DNA of 64,000 nt from Nakamurella sp. PAMC28650 (GCF_014303395.1 NZ_CP060298.1:3925001-3989000); one strand, 5' to 3'. Shown: positions 17,327-25,745, counted from the stretch's first letter. Notes: generated by a model not told the origin, from the sequence alone. A program made the numbers and translations.

Positions 17327-18594
17327 CGGAGGGACGTTACCGCTGCCAGGACCGGGTGAAGATTGCCGCGGGGCATGATGATCACCTCATCCAGACCCAG
17401 CCACCGTGCCATCCGCAGCAGTTCGACGGCAGCATCCTGGGCCACCTGCTCCGGTTCCGTTCCTGACTCCGACCAGGCCGCCTGCACCAGCAACCGGCCG
17501 GTGGCGCGGTCGGCCTTGAGGTCGAACCGGCCGACCAGCTGGTCACCGACGAGCAGCGGGAAGACGTAGTAGCCATAGACCCGCTTCGGCTGAGGGGTGT
17601 AGATCTCGATGCGGTAGTGGAAGCCGAACAATCGCTCCGTGCGGGCACGTTCCCAGATGAGCGGGTCGAACGGGCACAGCAGGGCGCGACCGCTGACCTT
17701 GCGAGGAATCCTGGCGTCCTTGTGCAGATACGCCAGATCCCGCCAGCCCCGGACCCGTACCGGGATGACGGTGCCCTCCTCGGCCAGTTCGGCCAGGGCC
17801 CTCTTGGCCTCGTCGTTGCGGATTCGGTAGTAGTCGGCCAGATCGCCGGCCGTGCCGATCCCGTGGGATCGGGCGGACAGCGCGAGCAGGGCCCGCTTCG
17901 CATCGGCCTCCGGTGGCGTCGGCGTCGCCGCGACGGCTGCGGGCAGGATGCGCTCCGTCAGGTCGTACACGCGCTCGAAACCCCGGCGGTGGGACGTGCC
18001 GATGGCACCGATCGCGAAGAGGTACTCGCTCGCGGTCTTCGTCGTGGACCAACCCCACCAACCAGGCGTCCCCCGGCCGGGCGCCTCCAGCACCTTTTCG
18101 ATGTCGCCGGCCGACAGCGGCCCCTCGTCGCGCACCACGGCGAGCACCCGCTCGAGGAAACCCGGGTGGTCGGCCCGCAGCCTGGCCGCAGAGGACCAGG
18201 GTCCGTCGACGAACTTCTCCTGACGCCAGCGCAGCAGCGGCTGCCGCTCGATCGGGACCAGGGATGCCTCGTGCGCCCACGTTTCCAGCAGCGTCCGATC
18301 GGCGGGTCGGGCCGGCCAGGCACTGTTCGACACCAGGTCGACGGGGTACTCTCCCAGCCGCGCGAAAAGGGGCAGGAAATGGGCCCGGGCCAGCACGTTC
18401 ACCGAGTCGATCTGCAGCAGCCCGAGTCGCTCGACCATCCGCCGCAGATGCCCGCGATTGAGGACGCCGACCGCCTCCGGCAACGCCGAGGACAGCCCCT
18501 GCGCAGCGATGGCCGCCCGCCGGGCCTGCGCCGCGGTGATTTCGAGCCGGGCCGTGGGCATGGCGGAGGTGGTCACAGCAGCACATGCTTCCAT
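17323..18594 (-). CDS. YcaQ-like winged-helix DNA glycosylase family protein
   Basis: A 423-residue protein of the crosslink-repair glycosylase (YcaQ/AlkX-like) family. Visible features are an N-terminal helical segment (ITAAQARRAAIAAQGL), RMVERLGLLQIDSVNVLARAHFLPLFARLG and the conserved C-terminal part (LLCPFDPLIWERARTERLFGFHYRIEIYTPQPKRVYGYYVFPLLVGDQLVGRFDLKADR). The family removes alkylated or crosslinked bases from DNA. The ATG at 18594 is used; a GTG seven codons in is also plausible. The stop overlaps the gamma-glutamyltransferase start by four bases, so the two are co-translated, though a functional link is unclear. Confidence 0.85.
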   Translation of the reverse strand: MEACAAVTTSAMPTARLEITAAQARRAAIAAQGLSSALPEAVGVLNRGHLRRMVERLGLLQIDSVNVLARAHFLPLFARLGEYPVDLVSNSAWPARPADRTLLETWAHEASLVPIERQPLLRWRQEKFVDGPWSSAARLRADHPGFLERVLAVVRDEGPLSAGDIEKVLEAPGRGTPGWWGWSTTKTASEYLFAIGAIGTSHRRGFERVYDLTERILPAAVAATPTPPEADAKRALLALSARSHGIGTAGDLADYYRIRNDEAKRALAELAEEGTVIPVRVRGWRDLAYLHKDARIPRKVSGRALLCPFDPLIWERARTERLFGFHYRIEIYTPQPKRVYGYYVFPLLVGDQLVGRFDLKADRATGRLLVQAAWSESGTEPEQVAQDAAVELLRMARWLGLDEVIIMPRGNLHPVLAAVTSLR

Positions 18595-18654
18595 CGAGGA
18601 CCGACAGCGACGCGGGCCGCAGGCTCACCGGCAGCTGTGGGTCACTCGATGCGT

Positions 18655-19590
18655 TCAGTCCTCGGCGGCGCTCTCGTCGTCGAACAGGCCTTCCACGGAC
18701 AGATAGCGCTCGCCGGTGTCGTAGCAGTAGGTGAGGACCCGGGATCCGTCGGGCAGGTCTGGGAGCTTCTGGGCGACCGCGGCGAGTGAGGCGCCCGAGG
18801 AGGGGCCGACGAAGATGCCTTCGGTGCGGGCGGCGCGAATGGCATATCCGAAGGCGTCCTCCTCGCTGACCTGGATGATGCCGTCGATCGTGTCCATGTG
18901 CAGGTTGACGGGGACGAACCCGGCACCGATGCCCTGCAGCTTGTGCGGCGATGCCTTGCCGCCGCTGATGACCGGCGACTTGGCGGGTTCGACGGCGAAG
19001 GTCTGCATCTGCGGCCAGCGCTCCTTGAGTACTTCACTGACCCCGGTGATGTGGCCGCCGGTGCCGACGCCGGTGATGAGAACGTCGATGCCCTCCGGGA
19101 AGTCGGCGAGGATCTCCTGTGCGGAGGTGCGCTTGTGTGCCTCGATGTTCGCCGGGTTCTGAAACTGCTGCGGCATCCACGCTCCGTCCCGTTCGGCGAT
19201 GAGTTGCTCGGCTTTCGCAATCGCTCCCTTCATTCCGTCGGCCCGGGGGGTGAGGACGAAACGGGCTCCGTAGGCGGCCATCAGTCGGCGCCGTTCGATC
19301 GACATCGACTCCGGCATGACCAGCGTGAGGGGGTACCCCTTCACCGCAGCGACCATGGCCAGACCGATGCCGGTGTTTCCCGAGGTCGGTTCGATGATCT
19401 CGCCGCCTGGCTCGAGTGAGCCGTCGGCCTCGGCGGTCTCGATCATGGCCAGGCCGATGCGGTCCTTGATGGACCCGCCCGGATTGGCCCGCTCGAGCTT
19501 GAGCCACACTTCGACCCGGTCTCCGAACAGGCGGCTGAGTCGGACGTGCGGAGTGTTACCGATGGTGTCGAGGATGCTGTCGGCCTTCAT
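18655..19590 (-). CDS. cysK: Cysteine synthase A (O-acetylserine sulfhydrylase)
   Basis: A 311-residue PLP enzyme that makes cysteine from O-acetylserine and sulfide. The PLP lysine is in [11 protein letters not shown], the substrate loop is [10 protein letters not shown], the phosphate loop is [11 protein letters not shown], and the serine near the C-terminus lies in VGPSSGAS. It lies 52 bases downstream of cysE in the same direction, a standard cysE-cysK pair whose products form the cysteine synthase complex. Full length, no anomalies. Confidence 0.97.
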   Translation of the reverse strand: MKADSILDTIGNTPHVRLSRLFGDRVEVWLKLERANPGGSIKDRIGLAMIETAEADGSLEPGGEIIEPTSGNTGIGLAMVAAVKGYPLTLVMPESMSIERRRLMAAYGARFVLTPRADGMKGAIAKAEQLIAERDGAWMPQQFQNPANIEAHKRTSAQEILADFPEGIDVLITGVGTGGHITGVSEVLKERWPQMQTFAVEPAKSPVISGGKASPHKLQGIGAGFVPVNLHMDTIDGIIQVSEEDAFGYAIRAARTEGIFVGPSSGASLAAVAQKLPDLPDGSRVLTYCYDTGERYLSVEGLFDDESAAED

Positions 19591-19642
19591 GGCTCTCCAA
19601 TTGTCGGGGACGGTGTGTGGTCACCGCCGCAGATGGGCTTTC

Positions 19643-20530
19643 TCAGAGATGAAATTCCAGGGCGGGGTCGGTTGATTCCGTGGACGCGGATCCGTTCGGG
19701 GTCCGGCGCCGGTCGATTGCTGCGCTGGTGGAGATGAACGAGCCCGGTGGGACGCTGCGGGTGAGCCACACATTGCCACCGATGCGGGCGCCGGCTCCGA
19801 TGACGGTGTCACCGCCCAGGATGGTAGCTCCGGAGTAGATGATCACATCGTCCTGGACGGTGGGGTGGCGTTTGGACTGCATCGCCTTCTGGACTACCAG
19901 CGCGCCGAGGGTGACGCCTTGGTAGAGCCGCACCCGGTCGCCGATTTCGCATGTCTCACCGATGACGACGCCGGTGCCGTGGTCGATGGCGAAGGCATGT
20001 CCGATGCTCGCCCCGGGGTGGATGTCGATGCCGGTGAAGCGATGGGCCAGTTCCCCCAGTACCCGGGGCAGCAGCGGCACCCTGGCGGTCCAGAGCTGGT
20101 GAGCCATCCGATGCACTGCGGTCGCGAAGAAGCCCGGGTAGGCGAGGATGACCTCGTCGACTCCCGATGCCGCGGGATCGCCGTCGGCGGTCGCGGCGGC
20201 GTCCAGCAGCAGCGTCTCCCGGATTCCTGGCAGCGCAGCGACGAACTCATGACTGACGCGGCGGCGGATGTCCAGGTCGATCGTGGGCAGCGTCAGCGCC
20301 TCGTCGAGCAGCTGGAAGAGGGCGGCGGCGTCAGCGTCGACGTCGCCGGCCCGACAGCCGGGTTCCCGCGTGTAGTGCGGAAACAGCAACGCGAGAAAGG
20401 CATGGATCAGTTGCTCGGCCACCTTGGGCAACTGTGGCGGAAGGTCGTAGGCGGCGCGCTCGGCCGCCAGCACATCGGTGAAGCCGGCGGGAAGCGCCAG
20501 CCTCGGTGAGACCTGGCCCGATGCGTCCAT
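19643..20530 (-). CDS. cysE: Serine O-acetyltransferase
   Basis: A 295-residue protein starting at the ATG at 20530 (MDASGQVSPRLALPAGF). A long helical N-terminal part is followed by the left-handed beta-helix acyltransferase region: FTGIDIHPGASIGHAFAIDHGTGVVIGETCEIGDRVRLYQGVTLG, then RHPTVQDDVIIYSGATILGGDTVIGAGARIGGNVWLT. The catalytic His/Asp lie in IDHGTG. It acetylates serine for CysK, just downstream. The long N-terminal extension resembles EpsC-type enzymes. A frame upstream remains open by chance and is not part of the gene. Confidence 0.95.
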   Translation of the reverse strand: MDASGQVSPRLALPAGFTDVLAAERAAYDLPPQLPKVAEQLIHAFLALLFPHYTREPGCRAGDVDADAAALFQLLDEALTLPTIDLDIRRRVSHEFVAALPGIRETLLLDAAATADGDPAASGVDEVILAYPGFFATAVHRMAHQLWTARVPLLPRVLGELAHRFTGIDIHPGASIGHAFAIDHGTGVVIGETCEIGDRVRLYQGVTLGALVVQKAMQSKRHPTVQDDVIIYSGATILGGDTVIGAGARIGGNVWLTRSVPPGSFISTSAAIDRRRTPNGSASTESTDPALEFHL

Positions 20531-20662
20531 TCGTTGGACGTTACGCGATGTTGCAGCCACGGGTGGAGGGTGTCGACCCGGGGGCCGGAGTCGACACCGA
20601 TCCGGTCGTTCTGCTCGGATGTTGGTGGATTCGTGCGTCGCCGCAGTGGGAACCGCTCCCGC

Positions 20663-20920
20663 ATGGCAAATTATCGAGTTCGCCCGAGCAAGCCCGTTGC
20701 CGTCATGGGGGCGGTGTTCGGGGTCGCGATCATGATATTCGGGATCTTCGGCGTCGGTCACAAGGCAGGCGGATTCCTCTTTCTCTGGATTGCAGCCTGC
20801 GTCGCGATCATCGGGTTCAATCTCTGGGCTGCGTTTTCGCGCAACGGCAGCGTGCAGACCATCTCCAGCTCGGACGACGGGCCACCCACCCGTCTCGGTC
20901 AGCGGGTGGAGAAGGACTGA
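20663..20920 (+). CDS. Small membrane protein, unknown function
   Basis: An 85-residue protein starting at the ATG at 20663 (MANYRVRPSKPVAVMG), preceded by GGGA. It has two hydrophobic segments, about residues 12-30 (VAVMGAVFGVAIMIFGIFGV) and 37-56 (FLFLWIAACVAIIGFNLW), and a charged C-terminal tail (RVEKD). The upstream in-frame extension, rich in Arg and Cys, is unlikely to be real. It is divergent from cysE with 132 bases between the starts. I do not recognise the family. Confidence 0.65.
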   Translation: MANYRVRPSKPVAVMGAVFGVAIMIFGIFGVGHKAGGFLFLWIAACVAIIGFNLWAAFSRNGSVQTISSSDDGPPTRLGQRVEKD

Positions 20921-21821
20921 GTCGCGGTCCGCGTCGCGGCAGCGACGGCAGCGCCAGTCACTCGGAGCACCTGGACCGACTGCCAGGTCGGGAATCATCC
21001 TGCAGTGCAATGAGCATTGGCCGGAAGAGTAGATCCGCAGCAACAAGTAGCCCAACGCTGCAACAAAAGGCACAGTTCGCGTCATTGAGGTCAAGACACC
21101 TGGGTGATCGCGAAAGGGGAGCGGATGGGATTCGACGAATTCGTCGAGACGCACCATGGCAGGCCCGGCCTGCTTCTACCGCACCGGCCGATGGCACCAG
21201 GTCACCGGCGGCATCACGTTCACCGACCAGGTCAGCGCCGTCATGTTCTGCTATCGGATCGCCGATCGACGCGACGCAGCCGGCCCTAGCGTCCTGACCG
21301 GACTGGTCGGGGACCTCACAATGACGGTCACCCAGCACACACTGACCCTTCAGAACGCGCACACCGACGCCAATTTCACCGACGCCGGCGTCACGACCGA
21401 CGGCCCCGCCTCCAGCAACACCCCGAAGTCCACCCGTTGAGACCGGGAGCGAACCTCGAGGTTCAGGGTACCTGGCAGGCAGTAGCCGACCACCGCAGTA
21501 CTCCCTCCCGCTCGAAAGATCGACCTTCCGCCCGACCATCCAGGCGCGCCAGGCAGCTCGACGGCTTTGACCCGGTTGGCGGTGTTGGAGGCGTCGAGGG
21601 CGGCCAGTGGGTTGATCAGGCTGCCCAGCAGCTCGCCCGGGGTTGCATTTTGTCGGTGGCCACCTTGCCCGACTCCAATTCGTTGCCCTCCCCACCGGTC
21701 ACTGACCGAAGTGGAGCCGAACAACCGTCGTCGACGCAACGGGCAACAGCGCGCGGCGCACCCCGTCAGCCCACATGGGGAACGGTGACCGGCACCGGAT
21801 CGGTGGAAGAGAAGTCGTGTG
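20921..21821. other. Gene-poor stretch with degraded fragments
   Basis: No confident gene. At 21125 a good ribosome site (GGGGAG) precedes ATG and MGFDEFVETH, like the start of a SigE-type sigma factor, but the frame does not continue as one. A 94-residue frame at 21156-21440 is open and looks partly coding, but I cannot assign it. On the minus strand, 21560-21660 reads as GELLGSLINPLAALDASNTANRVKAVELPG, possibly a remnant of a larger protein. Together this looks like the scar of lost genes. Confidence 0.4.
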
Positions 21822-22082
21822 CTACTGGTCGTAGATGTCGAGTCTGTGTCCAAGCCTGAGGACGACAACCAGCAGGACATCGTCGTGGACGCTGTAGAGG
21901 ATGCAGTAGTCGCCGACCCGAACTCGAAGACCTGGTCGGCCCTGCATTGCACGCGCATTGGGCGGGCGCGGATCTTCGGCAAGCAAAGCGATCGCGCCTT
22001 GGATGCGTCGACTCACCGCCGGGTCGAGCTTGCTCAAGGCACGGGCGGCCGCTGGACGGAGCTCGATGCGATAGCCGCTCAC
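21822..22082 (-). CDS. RelE/ParE-type toxin
   Basis: An 86-residue toxin with the full RelE fold: YRIELRPAAARALSKLDPAVSRRIQGAIALLAEDPRPPNARAMQGRPGLRVRVGDYCILYSVHDDVLLVVVLRLGHRLDIYD. The basic catalytic-type residues and the C-terminal RLGHRLDIY are present. RelE proteins cleave mRNA on the ribosome. The GTG start overlaps a TGA, as in a normal antitoxin-toxin pair, but only the last 15 codons of the antitoxin remain upstream. The toxin is therefore orphaned. Confidence 0.85.
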   Translation of the reverse strand: MSGYRIELRPAAARALSKLDPAVSRRIQGAIALLAEDPRPPNARAMQGRPGLRVRVGDYCILYSVHDDVLLVVVLRLGHRLDIYDQ

Positions 22083-22126
22083 GCCCAGCCGAGGTCAGGT
22101 TTGACCTGCTCCCAGGGAATGGCCTC
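22079..22126 (-). pseudogene. Tail of a lost antitoxin (RelB/Phd type)
   Basis: Fifteen codons, EAIPWEQVKPDLGWA, end in TGA inside the GTG start of the RelE gene. The sequence looks like the C-terminal, toxin-wrapping end of RelB/Phd antitoxins. Further upstream the frame is Arg/Cys-rich and unlike a protein, and the clpP promoter starts soon after, so the N-terminal DNA-binding part is missing. Confidence 0.5.
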
Positions 22127-22172
22127 AGTGCAGCGCCATCGGCGGCACCGTGTGATTCTGCGGTGCTGCTGT

Positions 22173-22186
22173 GGGCAGATCTGCCC
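22173..22186. promoter_or_regulatory. 14-base palindrome in the clpP promoter
   Basis: GGGCAGATCTGCCC is a perfect palindrome ending 51 bases upstream of the first clpP start. It overlaps a second inverted repeat, CTGCC-ctc-GGCAG (22181-22193). The place is right for an operator of the PopR-like regulator encoded after the two clpP genes, but this is inference. Confidence 0.45.
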
Positions 22187-22236
22187 TCGGCAGCGCCCAC
22201 TTGCCCACGTCGTCCCCCTGGGTCAGCATCGAGCAC

Positions 22237-22857
22237 ATGAGTACAGAGAACCCCGATCCCGCCCACACTCTGGACGACCAGCTGCACCGCCAGATGTTCG
22301 ACCGACGCACGCTGCTGTTGGGTGAGCCGTTGGAGGACCGCAACAGCAACCGGTTGTGCAACGCGATCCTGCTCCTCGCCGCCGACGACCCCCGCGCGGA
22401 CATCCGGCTGCTCATCAACTCCCCCGGCGGATCGGTGCCCGGGATGCTGGCCATCCGCGACTGCATGCGCTCGGTGGGAAACGACGTCAGCACCGTCAAC
22501 CTGGGCATGGCCTACAGCGCCGGACAGTTCCTGCTCAGCTCGGGCACCAAGGGCAAGCGCTATATGATGCCGCACGCCCGGGTACTGCTGCACCAGGGTT
22601 CCTCCGGGATCGGAGGCACCGCCATGGACATCGCGATCCAGGCCGACAACCTACGCATCACCCGGGACACGGTGCTACAGCTGATCGCGCAGGACACCGG
22701 ACAACCGTTCGACACCGTCGAGGCCGACTCCCGCCGGGACCGGTGGTTCAGCGCCACCGAGGCGAAGGCCTACGGCTTCGTCGACGAGATCGTAGCCTCC
22801 ATCGAGGATGTCATGCCCGCTGCGCACCGGAGCATCGGACTGGGGGCGCGGGGATGA
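22237..22857 (+). CDS. ATP-dependent Clp protease proteolytic subunit (ClpP3-like), catalytic
   Basis: A 206-residue ClpP starting at the ATG at 22237 (MSTENPDPAHTLDDQLHRQMFDRRTLLLGEPLED). The triad is present: Ser94 in NLGMAYSAGQFLLSSG, His119 in PHARVLLHQGSSGIGG, and Asp168 in DSRRDRWFSATEA. The GTAMDIAIQADNLRITRD handle is of the type seen in Streptomyces ClpP3. It should form a heptameric ring and degrade unfolded proteins with a Clp ATPase, which is not encoded here. It overlaps the second clpP as ATGA, so the two subunits are made in a fixed ratio. This is an accessory copy: the housekeeping clpP1-clpP2-clpX locus is not in this window. Confidence 0.9.
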   Translation: MSTENPDPAHTLDDQLHRQMFDRRTLLLGEPLEDRNSNRLCNAILLLAADDPRADIRLLINSPGGSVPGMLAIRDCMRSVGNDVSTVNLGMAYSAGQFLLSSGTKGKRYMMPHARVLLHQGSSGIGGTAMDIAIQADNLRITRDTVLQLIAQDTGQPFDTVEADSRRDRWFSATEAKAYGFVDEIVASIEDVMPAAHRSIGLGARG

Positions 22858-23444
22858 GCTACCCGATCCCCTACGTCACCACCCGGACCCCGCAGGGCGA
22901 GCGCACCGTCGACATCTACAGCCGGCTGCTGGCCGACCGGATCGTCTACCTCGGCACCGGCATCGACGACGGCGTGGCGAACGCGCTGATCGCACAACTG
23001 CTGCACCTGGAGAACGACAACCCCGACCTGCCGATCCAGCTGTACATCAACTCCGTCGGCGGTCAGGTGCCGGCAACGCTGGCCATCTACGACGCCATGC
23101 AGTTCATCCGGCCACGGGTGGAGACCACCTGTGTCGGTCAAGCCGTGGCCACCGCGGCGGTCCTGCTGGCCGCAGGCGCCGCCGGGCACCGCACGATCCT
23201 GGCCCACGGACGGGTGGTCATCCACGCACCGGCCGCCGAAGGGCGCGGGGCCATCCCGGACCTCATCCTCGAAGCCGAGGAGGTGGAGCGGGTGCGCACC
23301 GTGCAAGAGACGATCCTGGCCGCGCACACCGGGCGCAGCCCCGCCCAAATTCGCGCCGACACCGAGCGCGACCTGATCCTGACCCCCGAGGCCGCGGTCG
23401 ACTTCGGCGTCGTCGACTCCGTGGTCCGCTCCCGCAGCGTGTGA
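22854..23444 (+). CDS. ClpP-like subunit lacking the catalytic serine (ClpP4 position)
   Basis: A 196-residue protein with the full ClpP fold (VDIYSRLLADRIVYLGTGIDD; LYINSVGGQVPATLAIYDAMQFI), but the nucleophile is gone. Where active subunits have GQAASMGA, this one reads CVGQAVATAAVLLAAG, with Ala99 at the serine place. His124 (VVIHAP) and Asp173 (TERDLIL) remain. It should assemble but not cleave by itself, like the ClpR subunits of plants and cyanobacteria. It starts within the stop of the active clpP (ATGA) and ends one base from the end of the convergent regulator gene. Loss of activity is inferred from alignment by eye. Confidence 0.87.
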   Translation: MSYPIPYVTTRTPQGERTVDIYSRLLADRIVYLGTGIDDGVANALIAQLLHLENDNPDLPIQLYINSVGGQVPATLAIYDAMQFIRPRVETTCVGQAVATAAVLLAAGAAGHRTILAHGRVVIHAPAAEGRGAIPDLILEAEEVERVRTVQETILAAHTGRSPAQIRADTERDLILTPEAAVDFGVVDSVVRSRSV

Positions 23445-23445
23445 C

Positions 23446-23775
23446 TCAGGCGGCCAGGCAGACCGGGCCCGAGTGCCCAGAGCCGGCACTCGGTGCCGAC
23501 AGGCGATCAGCCACCCGCCGAGTCAGATCCACCACAGACAGCTCCAAGGCACCGGCGAGGGCGGCGATGATCTCGGAGGACGCCTCCTTCTTGCCGCGCT
23601 CCAGCTCCGACAGGTACTGCGTGGACACCCCGGCGTTGCTCGCGACGTCGGCCAGCCGCTCGCCGCGTCGGTGCCGCTCGGCCCGCAGCTGCGCTCCGAG
23701 ACCGGTGCGCCACAACGGCTCCGGCCCGAGCGGTGCGGAAGGGACGGGTCCTCGCAGCGGTATTACTGTGCCCAT
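23446..23775 (-). CDS. XRE-family regulator, PopR-like, ending in Leu-Ala-Ala
   Basis: A 109-residue protein with a helix-turn-helix at about residues 27-80 (LGAQLRAERHRRGERLADVASNAGVSTQYLSELERGKKEASSEIIAALAGALELSVVDLTRRV). The C-terminus is VCLAA. In Streptomyces, PopR controls clpP3-clpP4 and is removed by housekeeping ClpP through two C-terminal alanines. Here a helix-turn-helix protein with an Ala-Ala end lies next to a clpP pair, so I read it as PopR-like. It is convergent with clpP, one base apart, rather than upstream. Direct control of the clpP promoter is inferred. Confidence 0.8.
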   Translation of the reverse strand: MGTVIPLRGPVPSAPLGPEPLWRTGLGAQLRAERHRRGERLADVASNAGVSTQYLSELERGKKEASSEIIAALAGALELSVVDLTRRVADRLSAPSAGSGHSGPVCLAA

Positions 23776-23959
23776 CGGCCTACCGTAGCCGGGCTCACAT
23801 CAGCGGGAACCCTCCTGTCTACGCCCAGAGCGGACACCGACCCCTGAGACGCAGCCGCACCCGCGCTCCCGGCCTAGGGCGGTCGTGTGATCGTGGCGCT
23901 TCCGACGAATCACTCACGGACCGGGGTGGCACCGACCACCCACCGAGGCAGGTCACTCG

Positions 23960-24330
23960 TCACACGACGATCGGCGACCGGGCGGATGCAATCCACTCCT
24001 CGGCGAGCAGGGCGTAGCCGTAAGCGTCGAGCCACTGCCCGTTGCGGTGCAGCGACTCACGGACGGTGTGCTGCTCATGTCGAAGTTGCAGGCGTTCCAT
24101 CAGCCGCCAGGAGGCGGTGTTGTCGGCGAAGCAGCTGGCGGTGACCCGGCGCAGCGAGAGGTCTGCGAAGCAGACTCGGAGTAGCTCGCCGACTGCTTCG
24201 GTGGCGTAGCCGCTGCCGTGGTGGGCGGGGTCAAGGCACCATCCGAGCTCGGCCTGCACCCCAAGTGCTTGGTCTTGGACGTCGGACTGGGCCCAGGCGT
24301 CCTGGACAGCCCACTGCCGCCCCGACAACC
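23960..24330 (-). pseudogene. C-terminal part of a GNAT acetyltransferase
   Basis: About 120 codons match the last two thirds of a RimJ-type GNAT: WAVQDAWAQSDVQDQALGVQAELGW, CLDPAHHGSGYATEAVGELLRVCFADLSLRRVTASCFADNTASWRLMERLQL, and RESLHRNGQWLDAYGYALLAEEW. The acetyl-CoA loop (HHGSGYATEA) is intact, but the first strands are missing; upstream in frame the sequence loses family character, and no good start or ribosome site is seen. A truncated remnant is the best reading. Confidence 0.6.
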
Positions 24331-24446
24331 CGGAGCATTCTTCACGAGCCTCCGAGCTTGTCACGTGCCCATCGTGACAAGCTGCCTCGTGCGGGCGTGC
24401 CGGTAGACGAACGCTGACCGAGCAGGACGGGCCGTAAACTTCTGGG

Positions 24447-24761
24447 GTGGCCACGTTCCTCACCTACAAGCGTTGGCGTCTGCGCGCCGGCGTGGACGTG
24501 CAGGCAGTGATCGACATGGTCCGCGATCGGATCGTGCCTTACTACGAGGCGCTGGATCCGACCGTTCGGCTGGGTTTGGAGAAGATCGACGGCTCTCCCG
24601 CGGTTTTGGCCACCCAGCGCTGGCCCGATCGCGAACGTCGAGACCGGACAATTGGTGGAGCCAGCTTCCAAGCATGGCTTGATGCATATGGCCCGCTGCT
24701 CGACGACTGGGATCGATTGGTCGAGTTCGAGGCGGGATGGGAATCGAACGAATTGATCTGA
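24447..24761 (+). CDS. Small hypothetical protein, possibly a dimeric alpha-beta barrel
   Basis: A 104-residue protein with a GTG start at 24447. It begins with a strand (ATFLTYKRWRLRAGVDVQAVIDMVRDRIVPYY) and ends with an acidic/aromatic helix (ASFQAWLDAYGPLLDDWDRLVEFEAGWES). The alternation of strands and helices and the length resemble small ferredoxin-like (antibiotic monooxygenase-like) barrels, but I do not recognise a family motif. It has no signal or membrane segment and stands alone between decayed genes. Confidence 0.55.
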   Translation: MATFLTYKRWRLRAGVDVQAVIDMVRDRIVPYYEALDPTVRLGLEKIDGSPAVLATQRWPDRERRDRTIGGASFQAWLDAYGPLLDDWDRLVEFEAGWESNELI

Positions 24762-25107
24762 GCGGTCCAAAGGCCAACGCCACAAACTGTCATCGGTACG
24801 CAGGTGGCTGCACATCTGGCTGTCGAGAGCCCGAAAGTCATTCCTCTTTAGGCAGTTTCGTCCTGGTCATGTCGTTCGGTATAGACGAGTCAAGCCTAGC
24901 TGCGGCACGGCGCAATCATTGGGTGGATGCCGACTGCGTCTCCACCGCTCGCTGGCAGTTCCGGCGGGCGTGGTGACCGACCCGGACTCCGCGCCGAGGT
25001 GTCCTGGCCGGCACGGCACACGGTGTTGTTGTCGAACTCCGTCGGCTCGGGTCCGAATGGGACCTTGGGTGGGAATCGACCGGCATGGACGTGACACGAT
25101 ACTTCGT

Positions 25108-25509
25108 GTGAAGGAGCTCGACGATCGCTTTGTGATCACCGCTGGAGGTTGGGATCCGCGGTATGCCGTTACGCTCGCAGTCGCCTGGCATCAAGGCGTG
25201 GGCGCCGCGCTCATCGATACGAACGGCGACGAGGCGGATGTCGACCTAGACCTCTACGACCTGGACGCCGATGGCGTTTGGCAGGCCGGCAGTTCGGTTG
25301 GCGTAGGCGAGTCAGGCGGCTTTTTGTCGAACCGGATCGCGGTCTGCTCAGGACGCACCGAGCCCGGGTCAGTCGTTGACATCGAGTATTCGGGGCAATG
25401 CCATTCCGTCCGCGCATCAGCGACGGGGTGGTGGCTGTTCGTGACGGTGGCGGCCCCCAATTCGGATGCATTCCCCACCGTCGTCCGTACCCGACCGGGA
25501 ACGCTGTGA
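25108..25509 (+). CDS. Hypothetical protein
   Basis: A 133-residue frame from the GTG at 25108 (VKELDDRFVITAGGWDPRYAVTLAVAWHQGVGAALIDTNGDEADVDLDLYDLD). The coding look is good from here on, while the in-frame sequence upstream is Arg/Cys-rich and probably non-coding. It is acidic, beta-rich and lacks membrane segments. I do not recognise it. The 24762-25107 stretch before it holds nothing I can assign. Confidence 0.5.
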   Translation: MKELDDRFVITAGGWDPRYAVTLAVAWHQGVGAALIDTNGDEADVDLDLYDLDADGVWQAGSSVGVGESGGFLSNRIAVCSGRTEPGSVVDIEYSGQCHSVRASATGWWLFVTVAAPNSDAFPTVVRTRPGTL

Positions 25510-25559
25510 AGTCGGAGCGCGGTCATCGAAGTATGTATTTCGGCTGAGAGTGTGGGGGC

Positions 25560-25745
25560 GCTCGACTTCGAACGTAGCCCGAGGCTGCGCCTCATGCCGC
25601 GCGCTTTCGAGATGCGCGCCAACGTCAGCGCCTGCGACGCCTTCACGTCGCACTCGACGAGCAGTTGGGCCGCGAAATGCTGACCGTCGATGGGCGGTTG
25701 GCCAATGCAAGAGGCCCGCGCTGCTCGATGCGAGTCTTGCGCTGA
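25560..25745 (+). pseudogene. Remnant of a VapC (PIN) toxin with a frameshift
   Basis: Two frames join to give the last third of a VapC protein: LRLMPRAFEMRANVSACDAF in one, then ALDEQLGREMLTVDGRLANARGPRCSMRVLR and a stop in another. The match to the VapC pattern (SAYDA-YVALAEQLGAPLVTCDARLA) requires one base to be restored near 25645. The N-terminal catalytic Asp region is absent. Nothing else is seen between 25510 and 25940. Confidence 0.6.
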
